Assembly (NCBI GenBank): GCA_045106055.1
Contig: JBGCED010000091.1
Location: forward strand, 1-29,458
DNA from: JBGCED01 sp045106055
Lineage (GTDB): Bacteria; Pseudomonadota; Alphaproteobacteria; CBDDJK01
Direction of reading: 5' to 3'
DNA length: 29,458 nt
The notes beneath the pieces were generated by a model. It searched no databases and was not told where the DNA came from. It worked only from the letters and a program-made list of their open reading frames with translations. The position numbers were made by a program, and so were the translations under genes. Below, piece after piece: positions 16,872-24,324 of the stretch. Numbering within the stretch: the stretch's first letter is position 1; every line of letters starts with the position of its first letter.

Positions 16872-16925
16872 GCCCACAAGCGTGGGCCGCCGCTAGTGCG
16901 GCGAAAGCCTTACGGCGAGTGAGTA
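16872..16925 (+). repeat. Double-hairpin intergenic repeat, copy 3
   Basis: First stem GCCCAC (16872-16877), loop AAGC, GTGGGC (16882-16887). Second stem CGCCGC (16888-16893), loop TAGT, GCGGCG (16898-16903). The tail has GCC-TTAC-GGC (16907-16916). Its end lies about 20 bases before the start codon of the YfgM-like gene. Confidence 0.8.
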
Positions 16926-16944
16926 AGATAAAAAGGATAATAAA

Positions 16945-17652
16945 ATGGCTGATATTTTTAATGAAATTGATGAGGATTTACGCAAGGATCGCGCCAAGCA
17001 AGTCTGGCAAAAATATGGCAAGAAATTCATTGCGGGCGCGATTGTTATTGTGATCGCGGTTTCTGGCTTTACCGCCTATCAATATTGGAATATGCAGCAA
17101 ATTTATGATTCGGGCGCGCGCTATAGCGGGGTTGTCTCCAAGCTTGCGCTTGGCGGGGAAAATGCGGCGCAAGGTCTTAATATGCTGGAAGCTGCCAATC
17201 AATTACAAGCTTTGCAAGGCTTAAAAGCGGGGTTTTCGCCGCTAGCGGATGCAACAGCGGCTGCGCTTTATGTGCAAGAGGGCGCGTTTCAACAAGCCTA
17301 TGATCTTTATGAATCTTTGGCGCAAAATACAGATATATCCGAATTTCTAAGGCAGCAATTTCACCTGCTTAGCCTTGAAACGGCAATGGCAGGCGGGCTG
17401 ATGGATGCTGCGGCAATCCAAACGAATTTGGATGCGTTTTATAATGATGTGCAAGCGTTAAAGGATCCTGCGCTTGCTGGCTTGTCGCAATATGCACGCC
17501 TGTTTGGGGTTGAATTGGCGCTGAGCCAAGGTCAAACCATTCAAGCAAAAGAAATGCTTACCCAGCTAACCAATGATCAAAGCACACTGCCTGATATTAC
17601 CAATATGGCGCAAGAGATTTTGGATTTACTGGATCAGCAGGCAAAGGGATAA
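16945..17652 (+). CDS. YfgM-like tetratricopeptide-type membrane-anchored protein
   Basis: 235 residues. A cytoplasmic N-terminus of about 25 residues (MADIFNEIDEDLRKDRAKQV) is followed by one transmembrane helix (FIAGAIVIVIAVSGFTAYQY, about 28-47) and a helical, TPR-like periplasmic domain rich in alanine and leucine. This is the alphaproteobacterial YfgM/ancillary SecYEG-associated family (periplasmic chaperone network), usually encoded just before bamB, as here. AAGG at 16933-16936 is well spaced from the ATG. The stop is one base before the bamB start codon, so the two are co-translated. Confidence 0.75.
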   Translation: MADIFNEIDEDLRKDRAKQVWQKYGKKFIAGAIVIVIAVSGFTAYQYWNMQQIYDSGARYSGVVSKLALGGENAAQGLNMLEAANQLQALQGLKAGFSPLADATAAALYVQEGAFQQAYDLYESLAQNTDISEFLRQQFHLLSLETAMAGGLMDAAAIQTNLDAFYNDVQALKDPALAGLSQYARLFGVELALSQGQTIQAKEMLTQLTNDQSTLPDITNMAQEILDLLDQQAKG

Positions 17653-17653
17653 G

Positions 17654-18979
17654 ATGAATATTTTTGCAAGCGTTCATAAAGTAAACTTCGCGGGCGCTTT
17701 GATTGTTGGCGTGATGCTGCTGGCGGCATGTTCGGGCGAACAAGAAAAAATTCTGCCTGGAAAGCGCATTCCCATTATGTTGGGCAATTCAGAAATTGCG
17801 GTGGATGTAAGCCTTGCTGGCGTTCCGATTTTGCTGCCCAAACCCAATCCCAATAATGGATTCCCGCAATCGGGCGGCTTTGTGGATCATGCGAATTATC
17901 ATCTGGCGCTGCCTGATCAAATTAAGCGCAAATGGTCGGTATCGCTTGGCAGCTTTGACAGTGATGATGGCGAGGTTACACAGCCAGTGATTGCCGAAGG
18001 GCGCATTTACAGCGTGGATCATAAATATCGGGTTCAAGCGATTGATAATATGACGGGCAAGCGTGTCTGGCAGCTGGATTTGGAAGTTCCAAAAGCCGAC
18101 CGCGAGGCAATTGGCGGCGGCATTGCCTATGATCAAGGGCGAATTTTTGTAACCACCGCTTATCGGATGCTATATGCGCTTAACGCCGATGATGGCACAA
18201 TATTATGGCAAACCAATCTTGAAAGCCCGACTCATTCTGCGCCTTCGGTTGCGGGAAATCGCTTGGTGGTGATTACACTTGATAATCAAGCGCGCGGCTT
18301 TGACCTTGAAACAGGTGAGTTAATGTGGCGGCATTTTGGCATTTCAGAGGTTGCGGGGCTGCGCGGTGGTGCATCGCCTGCAATATCAGGCAATCTGGTT
18401 GTATTTCCTTATTCTTCGGGTGAGGTTTTTGCGCTAAGGCTGGATAATGGCCGCGAATTATGGTCAGAAAGTCTTGCTAGTCTGCAACCCATTAATGCGC
18501 TTGCCAGCCTTGCTGATATTAAGGCAAACCCTGTGATTGATCGCGGCGCAGTATATGTTATTGGTCATGCGGGGCGGATGATGGCAATTGATGCAAGTTC
18601 AGGCGTGCGCGCGTGGGAACGCAATATTGGCGGTGTTGAAATGCCGTGGGCAGCGGGGGAGCATGTCTTTGTGCTTGGGCTTGATGCATCCTTGTTTGCC
18701 TTGACCCGCAAAGGCGGTAAAGCGCGCTGGCGCACCTATTTGCCGCAATTTGAAGATATGGAAGATATGACGGGGCGGATTTTGTGGAAAGGCCCTGTAT
18801 TGGCAGGGGATCGCTTATTGCTTGCAAATAATTTGGGTGAAGTATTATCAATTTCTCCGTATGATGGCGCCGTATTGGGCGAAATTGATGTGGGCGGCTC
18901 TATTCGCACACTGCCAATTATTGCTGATAATCATCTTTATTTGCTAAAAGATGATGGTACGCTGCTTGCGTATCATTAA
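17654..18979 (+). CDS. bamB: Outer membrane assembly lipoprotein BamB (PQQ-like beta-propeller)
   Basis: 441 residues from ATG 17654; the frame is open further upstream inside the preceding gene, but AAAGGG (17643-17648) and the signal peptide fix this start. The signal peptide ends in a lipobox, LLAAC, with lipidated Cys26. The rest is an eight-bladed propeller with repeated G-x-x-x-W strands, for example GKRVWQLDLE, GTILWQTNLE, GELMWRHFG, GRELWSESLA, GVRAWERNIG and GKARWRTYL. BamB helps BamA insert outer membrane proteins. In many alphaproteobacteria der (engA) follows bamB; here a MaoC gene follows instead. Confidence 0.9.
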   Translation: MNIFASVHKVNFAGALIVGVMLLAACSGEQEKILPGKRIPIMLGNSEIAVDVSLAGVPILLPKPNPNNGFPQSGGFVDHANYHLALPDQIKRKWSVSLGSFDSDDGEVTQPVIAEGRIYSVDHKYRVQAIDNMTGKRVWQLDLEVPKADREAIGGGIAYDQGRIFVTTAYRMLYALNADDGTILWQTNLESPTHSAPSVAGNRLVVITLDNQARGFDLETGELMWRHFGISEVAGLRGGASPAISGNLVVFPYSSGEVFALRLDNGRELWSESLASLQPINALASLADIKANPVIDRGAVYVIGHAGRMMAIDASSGVRAWERNIGGVEMPWAAGEHVFVLGLDASLFALTRKGGKARWRTYLPQFEDMEDMTGRILWKGPVLAGDRLLLANNLGEVLSISPYDGAVLGEIDVGGSIRTLPIIADNHLYLLKDDGTLLAYH

Positions 18980-19009
18980 ACGCGGAACTTAACATAAAGG
19001 ATAAAAAAC

Positions 19010-19474
19010 ATGGATGTTGCTTATGAACCTTCGGAAATTCTAGGGAAATATATAGAGGATTTGAATGTTGGTGATCAGGCGGTTTTTGCAAAAACCATCA
19101 CCGAAGCAGATATTGTTTTATTTTCAGGCGTTACGGGGGATATGAACCCCATTCATGTGGATGAAGAATATGCAAAAACAACACAATTTAAAGGGCGAAT
19201 CGCCCATGGGATGCTGACGGCAAGCTTAATCTCAACCGTTTTGGGAATGAAAATGCCAGGGCCGGGCTGTATTTATATCAGCCAGAATCTTAAATTTCTT
19301 GCGCCTGTCATGGCAGGAGATACGGTGACCGCACGCGCACAAATTACCAGCATTAATCTTGAACGCAAACGCATTATTTGCAGCACCAACGCCTTTGTTG
19401 GCGCGGTCAAGGTCATTGAAGGCGAAGCAGAAATGAAAGTGCCGTCAAAACATAAAAAACCGCGCACGCCTTAA
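19010..19474 (+). CDS. MaoC-family (R)-specific enoyl-CoA hydratase-like protein
   Basis: 154 residues, one hot-dog domain. The hydratase-2 signature is FSGVTGDMNPIHVDEEYA (about 38-55), with the catalytic Asp and His, followed by GRIAHGMLTASLIS. Such proteins hydrate trans-2-enoyl-CoA to (R)-3-hydroxyacyl-CoA in fatty-acid or polyhydroxyalkanoate metabolism; the true acyl substrate cannot be told. AAAGG (18996-19000) lies about nine bases before the ATG. It is 30 bases after bamB and three bases before ribF, so it belongs to the same transcript. Confidence 0.82.
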   Translation: MDVAYEPSEILGKYIEDLNVGDQAVFAKTITEADIVLFSGVTGDMNPIHVDEEYAKTTQFKGRIAHGMLTASLISTVLGMKMPGPGCIYISQNLKFLAPVMAGDTVTARAQITSINLERKRIICSTNAFVGAVKVIEGEAEMKVPSKHKKPRTP

Positions 19475-19477
19475 AAG

Positions 19478-20407
19478 ATGCAGCGGATTGATTTATCGCT
19501 TGATGCGCCATTGCCGCAGGATTTTCAGCATGCGGTGATCGCACTTGGAAATTTTGATGGGGTGCATTTGGGGCATCAGCATATTTTAAATCAAACAAAA
19601 ATGCTTGCCAAACAAGCGGGTGCAAGGGCGATTGCCCTTAGCTTTGAACCCCATCCCAGGCAATATTTTGACCCTAAATTATCTTTGTTTCGCCTAACCC
19701 CTGCAATTTTAAAGGCAGATCGCATTGCGGCATTGGGGCTGGATGGATTGATGATTCTGCCGTTTAAAGAAAATTTGGCAAAGCTTTCCCCCCAAGCCTT
19801 TATTGATCAGATTTTAATTCAAAAATGCAAAGCAAAGCAGGTGGTGGTTGGGCATGATTTTCATTTTGGTCAGAAACGCCAAGGATCACCCGACACGCTT
19901 AAGGCAAGCGCAGAATTTGAAACCCATATTATTTCGCCTGTGACCGATGGGACAGGGCAGATCTATGCCTCTTCAGCGATCAGGCAAATGCTGGAAACAG
20001 GGGATATAAAGGGCGCAAACAAGATGCTTGGTGCTTCCTATCGGTTGCAAGGCAAGGTCATATACGGGCTTGGGCTTGCCAAAACTTTGGGCTTTCCAAC
20101 GGCAAATTTAGAATTATTGGATCAAGCGCGCCCTGCCTTTGGGGTTTATGGCGTGAAGATTCACATAAAGGGCAAGGATAAGACCCTATGCGGCGTTGCA
20201 AATTATGGCATCAAGCCAACCATTGGCAATGTGGTTGCCCCCATATTTGAAGTCTATTGCTTTGATTTTGATCAAGATTTATATGGCGAGGAATTGCAAG
20301 TGGATCTATGCAGCTTCATTCGGTTTGAACAGAAATTTAATGGGGTTGAGGCTTTGAAAGATCAAATCACCCAAGATTGCACCATTGCCCGCGCCTTTTT
20401 TGCGTGA
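19478..20407 (+). CDS. ribF: Bifunctional riboflavin kinase / FAD synthetase
   Basis: 309 residues, the usual RibF length. The N-terminal FAD synthetase (nucleotidyltransferase) part has GNFDGVHLGHQ (24-34) and the SSAIRQML segment of the KMSKS-like region. The C-terminal kinase domain has GFPTANL, FGVYGVKI and GVANYGIKPTIG. It converts riboflavin to FMN and then FAD in the cytoplasm. The start is three bases after the MaoC stop. A weak AT-rich inverted repeat (20414-20429) follows. Confidence 0.92.
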   Translation: MQRIDLSLDAPLPQDFQHAVIALGNFDGVHLGHQHILNQTKMLAKQAGARAIALSFEPHPRQYFDPKLSLFRLTPAILKADRIAALGLDGLMILPFKENLAKLSPQAFIDQILIQKCKAKQVVVGHDFHFGQKRQGSPDTLKASAEFETHIISPVTDGTGQIYASSAIRQMLETGDIKGANKMLGASYRLQGKVIYGLGLAKTLGFPTANLELLDQARPAFGVYGVKIHIKGKDKTLCGVANYGIKPTIGNVVAPIFEVYCFDFDQDLYGEELQVDLCSFIRFEQKFNGVEALKDQITQDCTIARAFFA

Positions 20408-20734
20408 TAGGATTATTTTGATTAAAATATTCGTTACGACTTAACCATTTGATAATAAACAATAAAAAAATTTATATTTACTGTTGACATTTGTTTTTAT
20501 TTGTTTTACTTTATAGATATTCGCAGAAGCGAAGTTTTATTGAACAGAATGTCATGTAATCGTAAGTGATCGTTAAGTATTTTTAATCATTAGTTTTTTT
20601 AAAATATTTATTTAACAGATGCTTGCAAATTTTAAGTCCTTATGCTCTTGAGCGTCCATGCTCAAAGTTCACACAAGGTCTTTTGGTGATATTTTGTTCA
20701 AGATAACAAAGTAATTCCAGAAGGAGCCTGTGTC
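20408..20734. other. AT-rich flagellin leader region
   Basis: About 325 bases without a gene, much richer in A and T than its neighbours. It contains a consensus-like promoter (next entry), a small hairpin TTCGC-AGAA-GCGAA (20520-20533) right after it, and another, TTGAGC (20648-20653) with GCTCAA (20660-20665). If the promoter is real, the first flagellin mRNA has a leader of about 215 bases. I see no clear sigma28 or sigma54 promoter. Confidence 0.6.
20484..20512 (+). promoter_or_regulatory. Predicted sigma70-type promoter upstream of flagellin 1
   Basis: TTGACA (20484-20489), 17-base spacer, TACTTT (20507-20512), in a T-rich context. The -35 box is a perfect consensus. A housekeeping-type promoter for a flagellin would be unusual, so this is a candidate only. 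Confidence 0.45.
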
Positions 20735-21682
20735 ATGAGTACCAATCCAATATCCCTAACGCTGGGTCAACGCACCCAAGTTTTCACCCTTAAAGAAATT
20801 GATGCATTATCGCAAAGAACTCAAGAGCGTTTAACCTCTGGGCGTGAAATTAATAATGTAAAAGACGATGCTTTTGGCTATTTTCAAGCCAAGACGCTGT
20901 CGGATCGCGCCGAAGAATTCTTTTATCGTAAAGATAAGATTGATCAGGGCATTTCTACCATCACTGCTGCTTTGCAGGGGCTTGATTCCATTGAGGATAT
21001 GCTGCTTCAAATGAAGGGCATTGTCGAGGCAACCAAGACGCAAACTGCCACAGAGCGCATGAGCTCTACGGAACAATTTTTATCAATTGGCGATCAAATT
21101 TCAAGGCTGGTGGATGATGCTTCTTATAATGGCATTAACCTGCTGACCAAAGTGAATTTACAGCTTGATGTTGATTTTTCCGAACGCACCACATCAAGAT
21201 TAACGGTGCATGGGTTTGATTTAAACTCAACTTCTGCCAATGACGAGCGCGGGCTATTTACCAGCGCCGCTTTTCTTTCAAATGGCGATTTTGCTGCCTT
21301 TTCAACCGTATTGGAGGGCGCGGCAACCATCAATTTTGATGATGGCTCAAGCGTTGATGCAACTGGCTTTTCTGCCATTGGCGATAATAATTCAGGTGTT
21401 GCCTTGGCGGAACAGGTGCTTCGGGTATTGGATGATGCCATTTCAAGGTCGCGTGCAGCGGCACAAGAAATGGCGAATTCAGTGAATATTTTGCAAATTC
21501 GTTTGGATTATACCTCTGAATATATTGATAATTTGGAAGGGGGAAGCGATAAAATCACCCTTGCAGACATCAATCAAGAAGGCGCAAATATGGTTGCACT
21601 TCAAACCCGTTATGAGATTGGGTTGGAAGCCTTGTCCGTATCAGGTGACCAACAACGGCAGCTTATTCGCCTAATTCAGTAA
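20735..21682 (+). CDS. Flagellin-like protein 1 (short, divergent)
   Basis: 315 residues. It has the conserved N- and C-terminal coiled-coil (D0/D1) flagellin regions and only a short variable centre; enterobacterial FliC is near 490-500 residues. The N-region has RTQERLTSGREINNVKDDAF, corresponding to the usual RLSSGxxINSAKDDA, and the C-region has DKITLADINQEGANMVALQT, ending in a run like that of typical flagellin C-termini. It lacks a signal peptide, as expected for export through the flagellar type III apparatus. AGAAGGAG (20719-20726) precedes the ATG. It is the most divergent of the five paralogues (FYRKDKIDQG, ends RQLIRLIQ). A minor or basal filament subunit is possible. Confidence 0.85.
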   Translation: MSTNPISLTLGQRTQVFTLKEIDALSQRTQERLTSGREINNVKDDAFGYFQAKTLSDRAEEFFYRKDKIDQGISTITAALQGLDSIEDMLLQMKGIVEATKTQTATERMSSTEQFLSIGDQISRLVDDASYNGINLLTKVNLQLDVDFSERTTSRLTVHGFDLNSTSANDERGLFTSAAFLSNGDFAAFSTVLEGAATINFDDGSSVDATGFSAIGDNNSGVALAEQVLRVLDDAISRSRAAAQEMANSVNILQIRLDYTSEYIDNLEGGSDKITLADINQEGANMVALQTRYEIGLEALSVSGDQQRQLIRLIQ

Positions 21683-21709
21683 TGTTTTTTGTTTTGTTTT
21701 AAGTACCCC

Positions 21710-21738
21710 ATCGCTGTCACCATGGTGGCGGCAGCGAT
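21710..21738 (+). terminator. Hairpin after flagellin 1
   Basis: ATCGCTG (21710-21716) pairs with CAGCGAT (21732-21738), with an inner CACC (21718-21721) and GGTG (21724-21727). It lies 28 bases after the stop and is followed by AAATTTTATAA. It is a likely terminator or leader structure. Confidence 0.55.
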
Positions 21739-21747
21739 AAATTTTAT

Positions 21748-21767
21748 AATCTAATAGAAATTAGATT
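21748..21767 (+). promoter_or_regulatory. Inverted repeat in flagellin 2 leader
   Basis: AATCTAAT, loop AGAA, ATTAGATT: a perfect 8-base stem about 12 bases before the ribosome site of flagellin 2. It could be an operator or an mRNA structure that controls translation. Confidence 0.45.
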
Positions 21768-21797
21768 CTTTATTTCCAGAAGGAAGGACTTTTTACC

Positions 21798-22739
21798 ATG
21801 TCAACAGATATCGCTTTAACAAATGCGCAGAGAACCAATATTGCTACTTTGCGCGATATTCAAAAATTATCGGATCGTACGCAAGATCGCTTAACCACAG
21901 GCCGCGAGGTAAATACCGTTATCGATGATGCGGTGGCTTATTTTACCGCAAAAGGGCTTACCAATCGCGCCGATGATTTATCGCTTCGCAAAAGCGAGAT
22001 TGATCAGGGGATTTCAGCCTTAACGGCAACTTTGGAAGCCACCGATGCGATTGAAAATTTCTTGCAGCAAATGAAAGCGTTGGCGGAAGCCACGCGGTCG
22101 CAAACAACGGTTGAGCGTGCATCTTCAACCGAGCAATTCACGCTAATTGGTACGCAAATTTCAAGGATGGTCGAGGATGCGAGCTATCGCGGCTATAATT
22201 TGCTTAGCGAGGTGAATAATGAAATGGAGGTGCGTTTTTCCGAAAAGGATGAATCGCGCTTGGTTGTTGGGGGGTATGATTTTAACTCTACTTCCGCAAG
22301 TGAAAATGGCGCAAGACAGCTATTCTCATCGGTTTCTTTTGCAACAGAAGAGAATGAACGGGTGTTTCTTGGCATGTCAACCATCAACACAGTTGCGGTT
22401 GATGGCGGCGGATTTGCGGTAAGCTTTTCACAAATTGGCGATAATAATTCTGCCTTATTCATTGTGGATTCCGTGGTCAACACCATGGATAAAGCGATCG
22501 CACGCTTGCGGGCAACCGTTGCCGAACTTGGCTCTCATGTCTCTATTTTGCAAACCAGATTAAACTTCACCGAAGCCTATGTGGATACACATTATGGCGG
22601 TTCGGATAAATTAACCCTTGCTGATATGAACGAGGAGGGAGCGAACATTACCGCGCTTCAAACCCGCCAACAGCTTGGGATTCAAGCTTTGTCGATCTCT
22701 GGTGATCAACAAAGTTCCGTTATCACATTGTTACAATAG
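21798..22739 (+). CDS. Flagellin-like protein 2
   Basis: 313 residues with the same short flagellin plan. N-region: DIALTNAQRTNIATLRDIQK then DRLTTGREVNTVIDDAVAYF. C-region: DKLTLADMNEEGANITALQT then RQQLGIQALSISGDQQSSVI. The middle (about 170-220) is the variable part. AGAAGGAAGG (21778-21787) lies about 10 bases upstream. It is closer to flagellins 3-5 than to flagellin 1. No clear terminator follows; the 190 bases to the next gene are AT-rich. Confidence 0.88.
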   Translation: MSTDIALTNAQRTNIATLRDIQKLSDRTQDRLTTGREVNTVIDDAVAYFTAKGLTNRADDLSLRKSEIDQGISALTATLEATDAIENFLQQMKALAEATRSQTTVERASSTEQFTLIGTQISRMVEDASYRGYNLLSEVNNEMEVRFSEKDESRLVVGGYDFNSTSASENGARQLFSSVSFATEENERVFLGMSTINTVAVDGGGFAVSFSQIGDNNSALFIVDSVVNTMDKAIARLRATVAELGSHVSILQTRLNFTEAYVDTHYGGSDKLTLADMNEEGANITALQTRQQLGIQALSISGDQQSSVITLLQ

Positions 22740-22931
22740 AAAGGATAAAAATATTTTAAATAAATAAACCAATAAAAACAACATATTAGCATGCAAAACA
22801 GGGATGGTTAAACACATAATTTAGAAAAAATATCAGCGAATCTGAAAAAAATGCTTTATTTCATATTCTAATTTATGTAACCTATCATTGTTGCAGAATG
22901 CAATGCATAACATTCTAGAAAGGATAGGATC
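22740..22931. other. Leader of flagellin 3
   Basis: 192 AT-rich bases. Near the start codon an inverted repeat AGAATG (22895-22900) with CATTCT (22911-22916) overlaps a 9-base motif GCAGAATGC (22893-22901) that also occurs before flagellin 4. The last 19 bases are nearly identical to those before flagellin 4. No gene is seen. Confidence 0.55.
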
Positions 22932-23864
22932 ATGGCAGATATTGCTTTGACCCAAGCGCAAAGGGGCAGTATTGCAACCTTGCGTGATATACAAAGCTTG
23001 TCGGATCGGACGCAAGAACGGTTATCGACAGGCAGGGAAGTCAATAATGTAATTGACGATGCGGTCGCGTATTTTACATCGCAATCGCTTCAAAATCGCT
23101 CAACTGATTTTCTTGATCGCAAAGATTATATTGATCAAGGCATTTCAACGCTGCAAGCATCGTTAAATGCAACGGAATCAATTGATGAATTGCTTCAGCA
23201 AATGAAGGGTGTTGCCGAGGCTGCGAAGTCTCAAACCCAAGCTGAACGCATATCAGCAACCACTCAATTTGAAACCATTGGCACGCAAATTTCTCAATTA
23301 ATTGAGGATGCGAGCTATAATGGCTATAATCTGCTTAGCGATGTGAATAATCGGTTAGAGGTTAGATTTTCCGAACGGACCGCATCGCGGATCACGATTG
23401 GTGGATTTGATTTGAATGCGACCGATACCACCGAAGCCCTTAGTACGCGATTATTTTCATCCGTCGCCTTTGATGGCAACAGTGCAAATAATGCATTTCT
23501 TGGCATTAGCACAGTGATGAGTGCGATTGAAACCGATGCCGAGGCGGGCTTTACCTCTATGGGCGCGAATAACAGCAATTTGATATTGGCAGAAACAGTC
23601 ATTAACAACCTAGATGGCGCGATTACCAGATTGCGTGCGGTTGCTTCTGAATTGGGTTCGAATGTGTCTTTGCTGCAAACGCGTGCAGATTTCGCTCAAG
23701 CCTATACGGATACTTTGTCAACAGGGGCTGATAAGCTAACCCTTGCGGATATGAACGAGGAGGGTGCAAACCTGACCGCGCTTCAAACCCGCCAGCAGTT
23801 AGGGATTCAGGCCTTGGCGATTTCAGGCGATCAAGCAGGAAGTGTGATCACCTTAGTTCAGTAA
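22932..23864 (+). CDS. Flagellin-like protein 3
   Basis: 310 residues, short flagellin with conserved ends: DIALTQAQRGSIATLRDIQS, then ERLSTGREVNNVIDDAVAYF, and C-terminal DKLTLADMNEEGANLTALQT. It is a close paralogue of flagellin 4; the proteins differ mainly in the central variable stretch (about residues 170-210) and at scattered positions. The ribosome site is AAAGGA (22919-22924). A strong hairpin terminator follows the stop. Confidence 0.9.
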   Translation: MADIALTQAQRGSIATLRDIQSLSDRTQERLSTGREVNNVIDDAVAYFTSQSLQNRSTDFLDRKDYIDQGISTLQASLNATESIDELLQQMKGVAEAAKSQTQAERISATTQFETIGTQISQLIEDASYNGYNLLSDVNNRLEVRFSERTASRITIGGFDLNATDTTEALSTRLFSSVAFDGNSANNAFLGISTVMSAIETDAEAGFTSMGANNSNLILAETVINNLDGAITRLRAVASELGSNVSLLQTRADFAQAYTDTLSTGADKLTLADMNEEGANLTALQTRQQLGIQALAISGDQAGSVITLVQ

Positions 23865-23871
23865 CTTGATA

Positions 23872-23905
23872 ACGCTCATGCGCCTTTTTTAAGGCGTGTG
23901 AGCGT
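23872..23905 (+). terminator. Terminator hairpin after flagellin 3
   Basis: ACGCTCATGCGCCTT (23872-23886), loop TTTT, AAGGCGTGTGAGCGT (23891-23905): a 15-base stem with two G-U pairs, eight bases after the stop codon. Its right arm continues into the local repeat array (GCGTGTGAGCGT), so the terminator may have been built from, or given rise to, those repeats. Confidence 0.7.
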
Positions 23906-23937
23906 CTAGTTTAAGCGCGTGTGAGCGTATAGTTTAA
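23894..23937 (+). repeat. Short tandem repeat, 23-base period, two units
   Basis: A 21-base unit starting GCGTGTGAGCGT and ending TAGTTTAA occurs at 23894-23914 and 23917-23937 with one base difference. The first six to twelve bases match the tail of the double-hairpin repeats that follow immediately. Confidence 0.75.
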
Positions 23938-23991
23938 GCGCACAAGCGTGCGCCGCCACCAGTTTGGCGTAAGCCTCGCGGCGTGTGAGCG
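23938..23991 (+). repeat. Double-hairpin intergenic repeat, copy 4
   Basis: First stem GCGCAC (23938-23943), loop AAGC, GTGCGC (23948-23953). Second stem CGCCA (23954-23958) with TGGCG (23965-23969). The tail contains GCC-TCGC-GGC (23973-23982) and GTGTGAGCG. Confidence 0.85.
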
Positions 23992-24001
23992 GGGAAATCC
24001 A

Positions 24002-24055
24002 GCGCACAAGCGTGCGCCGCCAACAGTTTGGCGTAAGCCTCGCGGCGTATGAGCG
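24002..24055 (+). repeat. Double-hairpin intergenic repeat, copy 5
   Basis: First stem GCGCAC (24002-24007), loop AAGC, GTGCGC (24012-24017). Second stem CGCCAA (24018-24023), loop CAGT, TTGGCG (24028-24033). It has the same tail as copy 4. The two lie head to tail, 64 bases apart. Confidence 0.85.
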
Positions 24056-24072
24056 AGGAAAAAGGTTAAAAT

Positions 24073-24183
24073 ATGATGATGTATAATGCAGAATGGGCGT
24101 GTCATCATGTTAAGGAACACCAACCCCATCGCTTCCATTCGGCGATGGGCTATAAAGAAGTAGCAATAGGAGGGTGTATATGA
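24073..24183 (+). other. 36-codon open frame with a transposase-like tail motif
   Basis: The frame opens with three ATG codons and includes HRFHSAMGYKE near residues 20-30, which resembles the C-terminal RPHSALGYK-type motif of IS3-like transposases. No ribosome site precedes it. It contains a hairpin CCCATCGC (24125-24132) with GCGATGGG (24142-24149). It could be a decayed transposase end or chance. Its stop overlaps the start of the tiny ORF that follows. Confidence 0.3.
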
Positions 24184-24206
24184 TGAAACATATAAAAGTT
24201 TCATAA
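24180..24206 (+). CDS. Possible 8-codon leader peptide before flagellin 4
   Basis: Coding potential MMKHIKVS then stop. A full Shine-Dalgarno AGGAGGG (24168-24174) lies six bases before the first ATG. The codons overlap an inverted repeat ATGAAAC (24183-24189) with GTTTCAT (24198-24204). A large compound hairpin follows nine bases after the stop (24206), and flagellin 4 begins 55 bases beyond that hairpin. The layout resembles a translated leader controlling a downstream structure, but it rests on position alone. Confidence 0.35.
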   Translation: MMKHIKVS

Positions 24207-24212
24207 AAAACA

Positions 24213-24269
24213 GACATATATTTATGGGCATTAAGCGGTAGAACCACCGCTTATCCATAAAGATATGTC
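24213..24269 (+). promoter_or_regulatory. Large compound hairpin in the flagellin 4 leader
   Basis: Outer stem GACATATATTTATGG (24213-24227) with CCATAAAGATATGTC (24255-24269), 14 of 15 bases paired. Inner stem AAGCGGT (24233-24239) with ACCGCTT (24246-24252), perfect. The inner and outer stems are joined by an uneven internal loop (5 and 2 bases). It ends 55 bases before the start codon. It could be an RNA switch, an attenuator, a site for a translational regulator such as FlbT, or the ends of a small mobile element. Confidence 0.6.
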
Positions 24270-24324
24270 ATAAAACGGAAGCGGCAGAATGCCTTCTTCC
24301 AATAAACCTAGAAAGGATAGGATC

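Larger units (their letters stand above)
16711..16944. other. Intergenic region between the DHPS operon and the yfgM-bamB block
   Basis: About 230 bases with no gene. It holds repeat copies 2 and 3, a 12-base direct repeat (TTTTTAAACGCA, near 16777-16802) and a short palindrome GACTC-TT-GAGTC (16846-16857). I could not find a convincing promoter for the downstream genes, though one must be near. Confidence 0.6.

Noticed and set aside
16745..16925. Hairpins as ordinary terminators or a CRISPR array
   Set aside because: They recur in the same orientation at several unrelated sites with a second hairpin and conserved tail, lack T-runs, and there are no spacers.
20408..20734. Sigma28 or sigma54 flagellar promoter
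   Set aside because: I searched by eye for GG-N10-GC and sigma28-type boxes before the flagellins and found no convincing match; only a sigma70-like promoter is reported.
23911..24258. 115-codon minus-strand frame between flagellins 3 and 4
   Set aside because: It runs straight through two hairpin repeats and the structured leader, and has no ribosome site.
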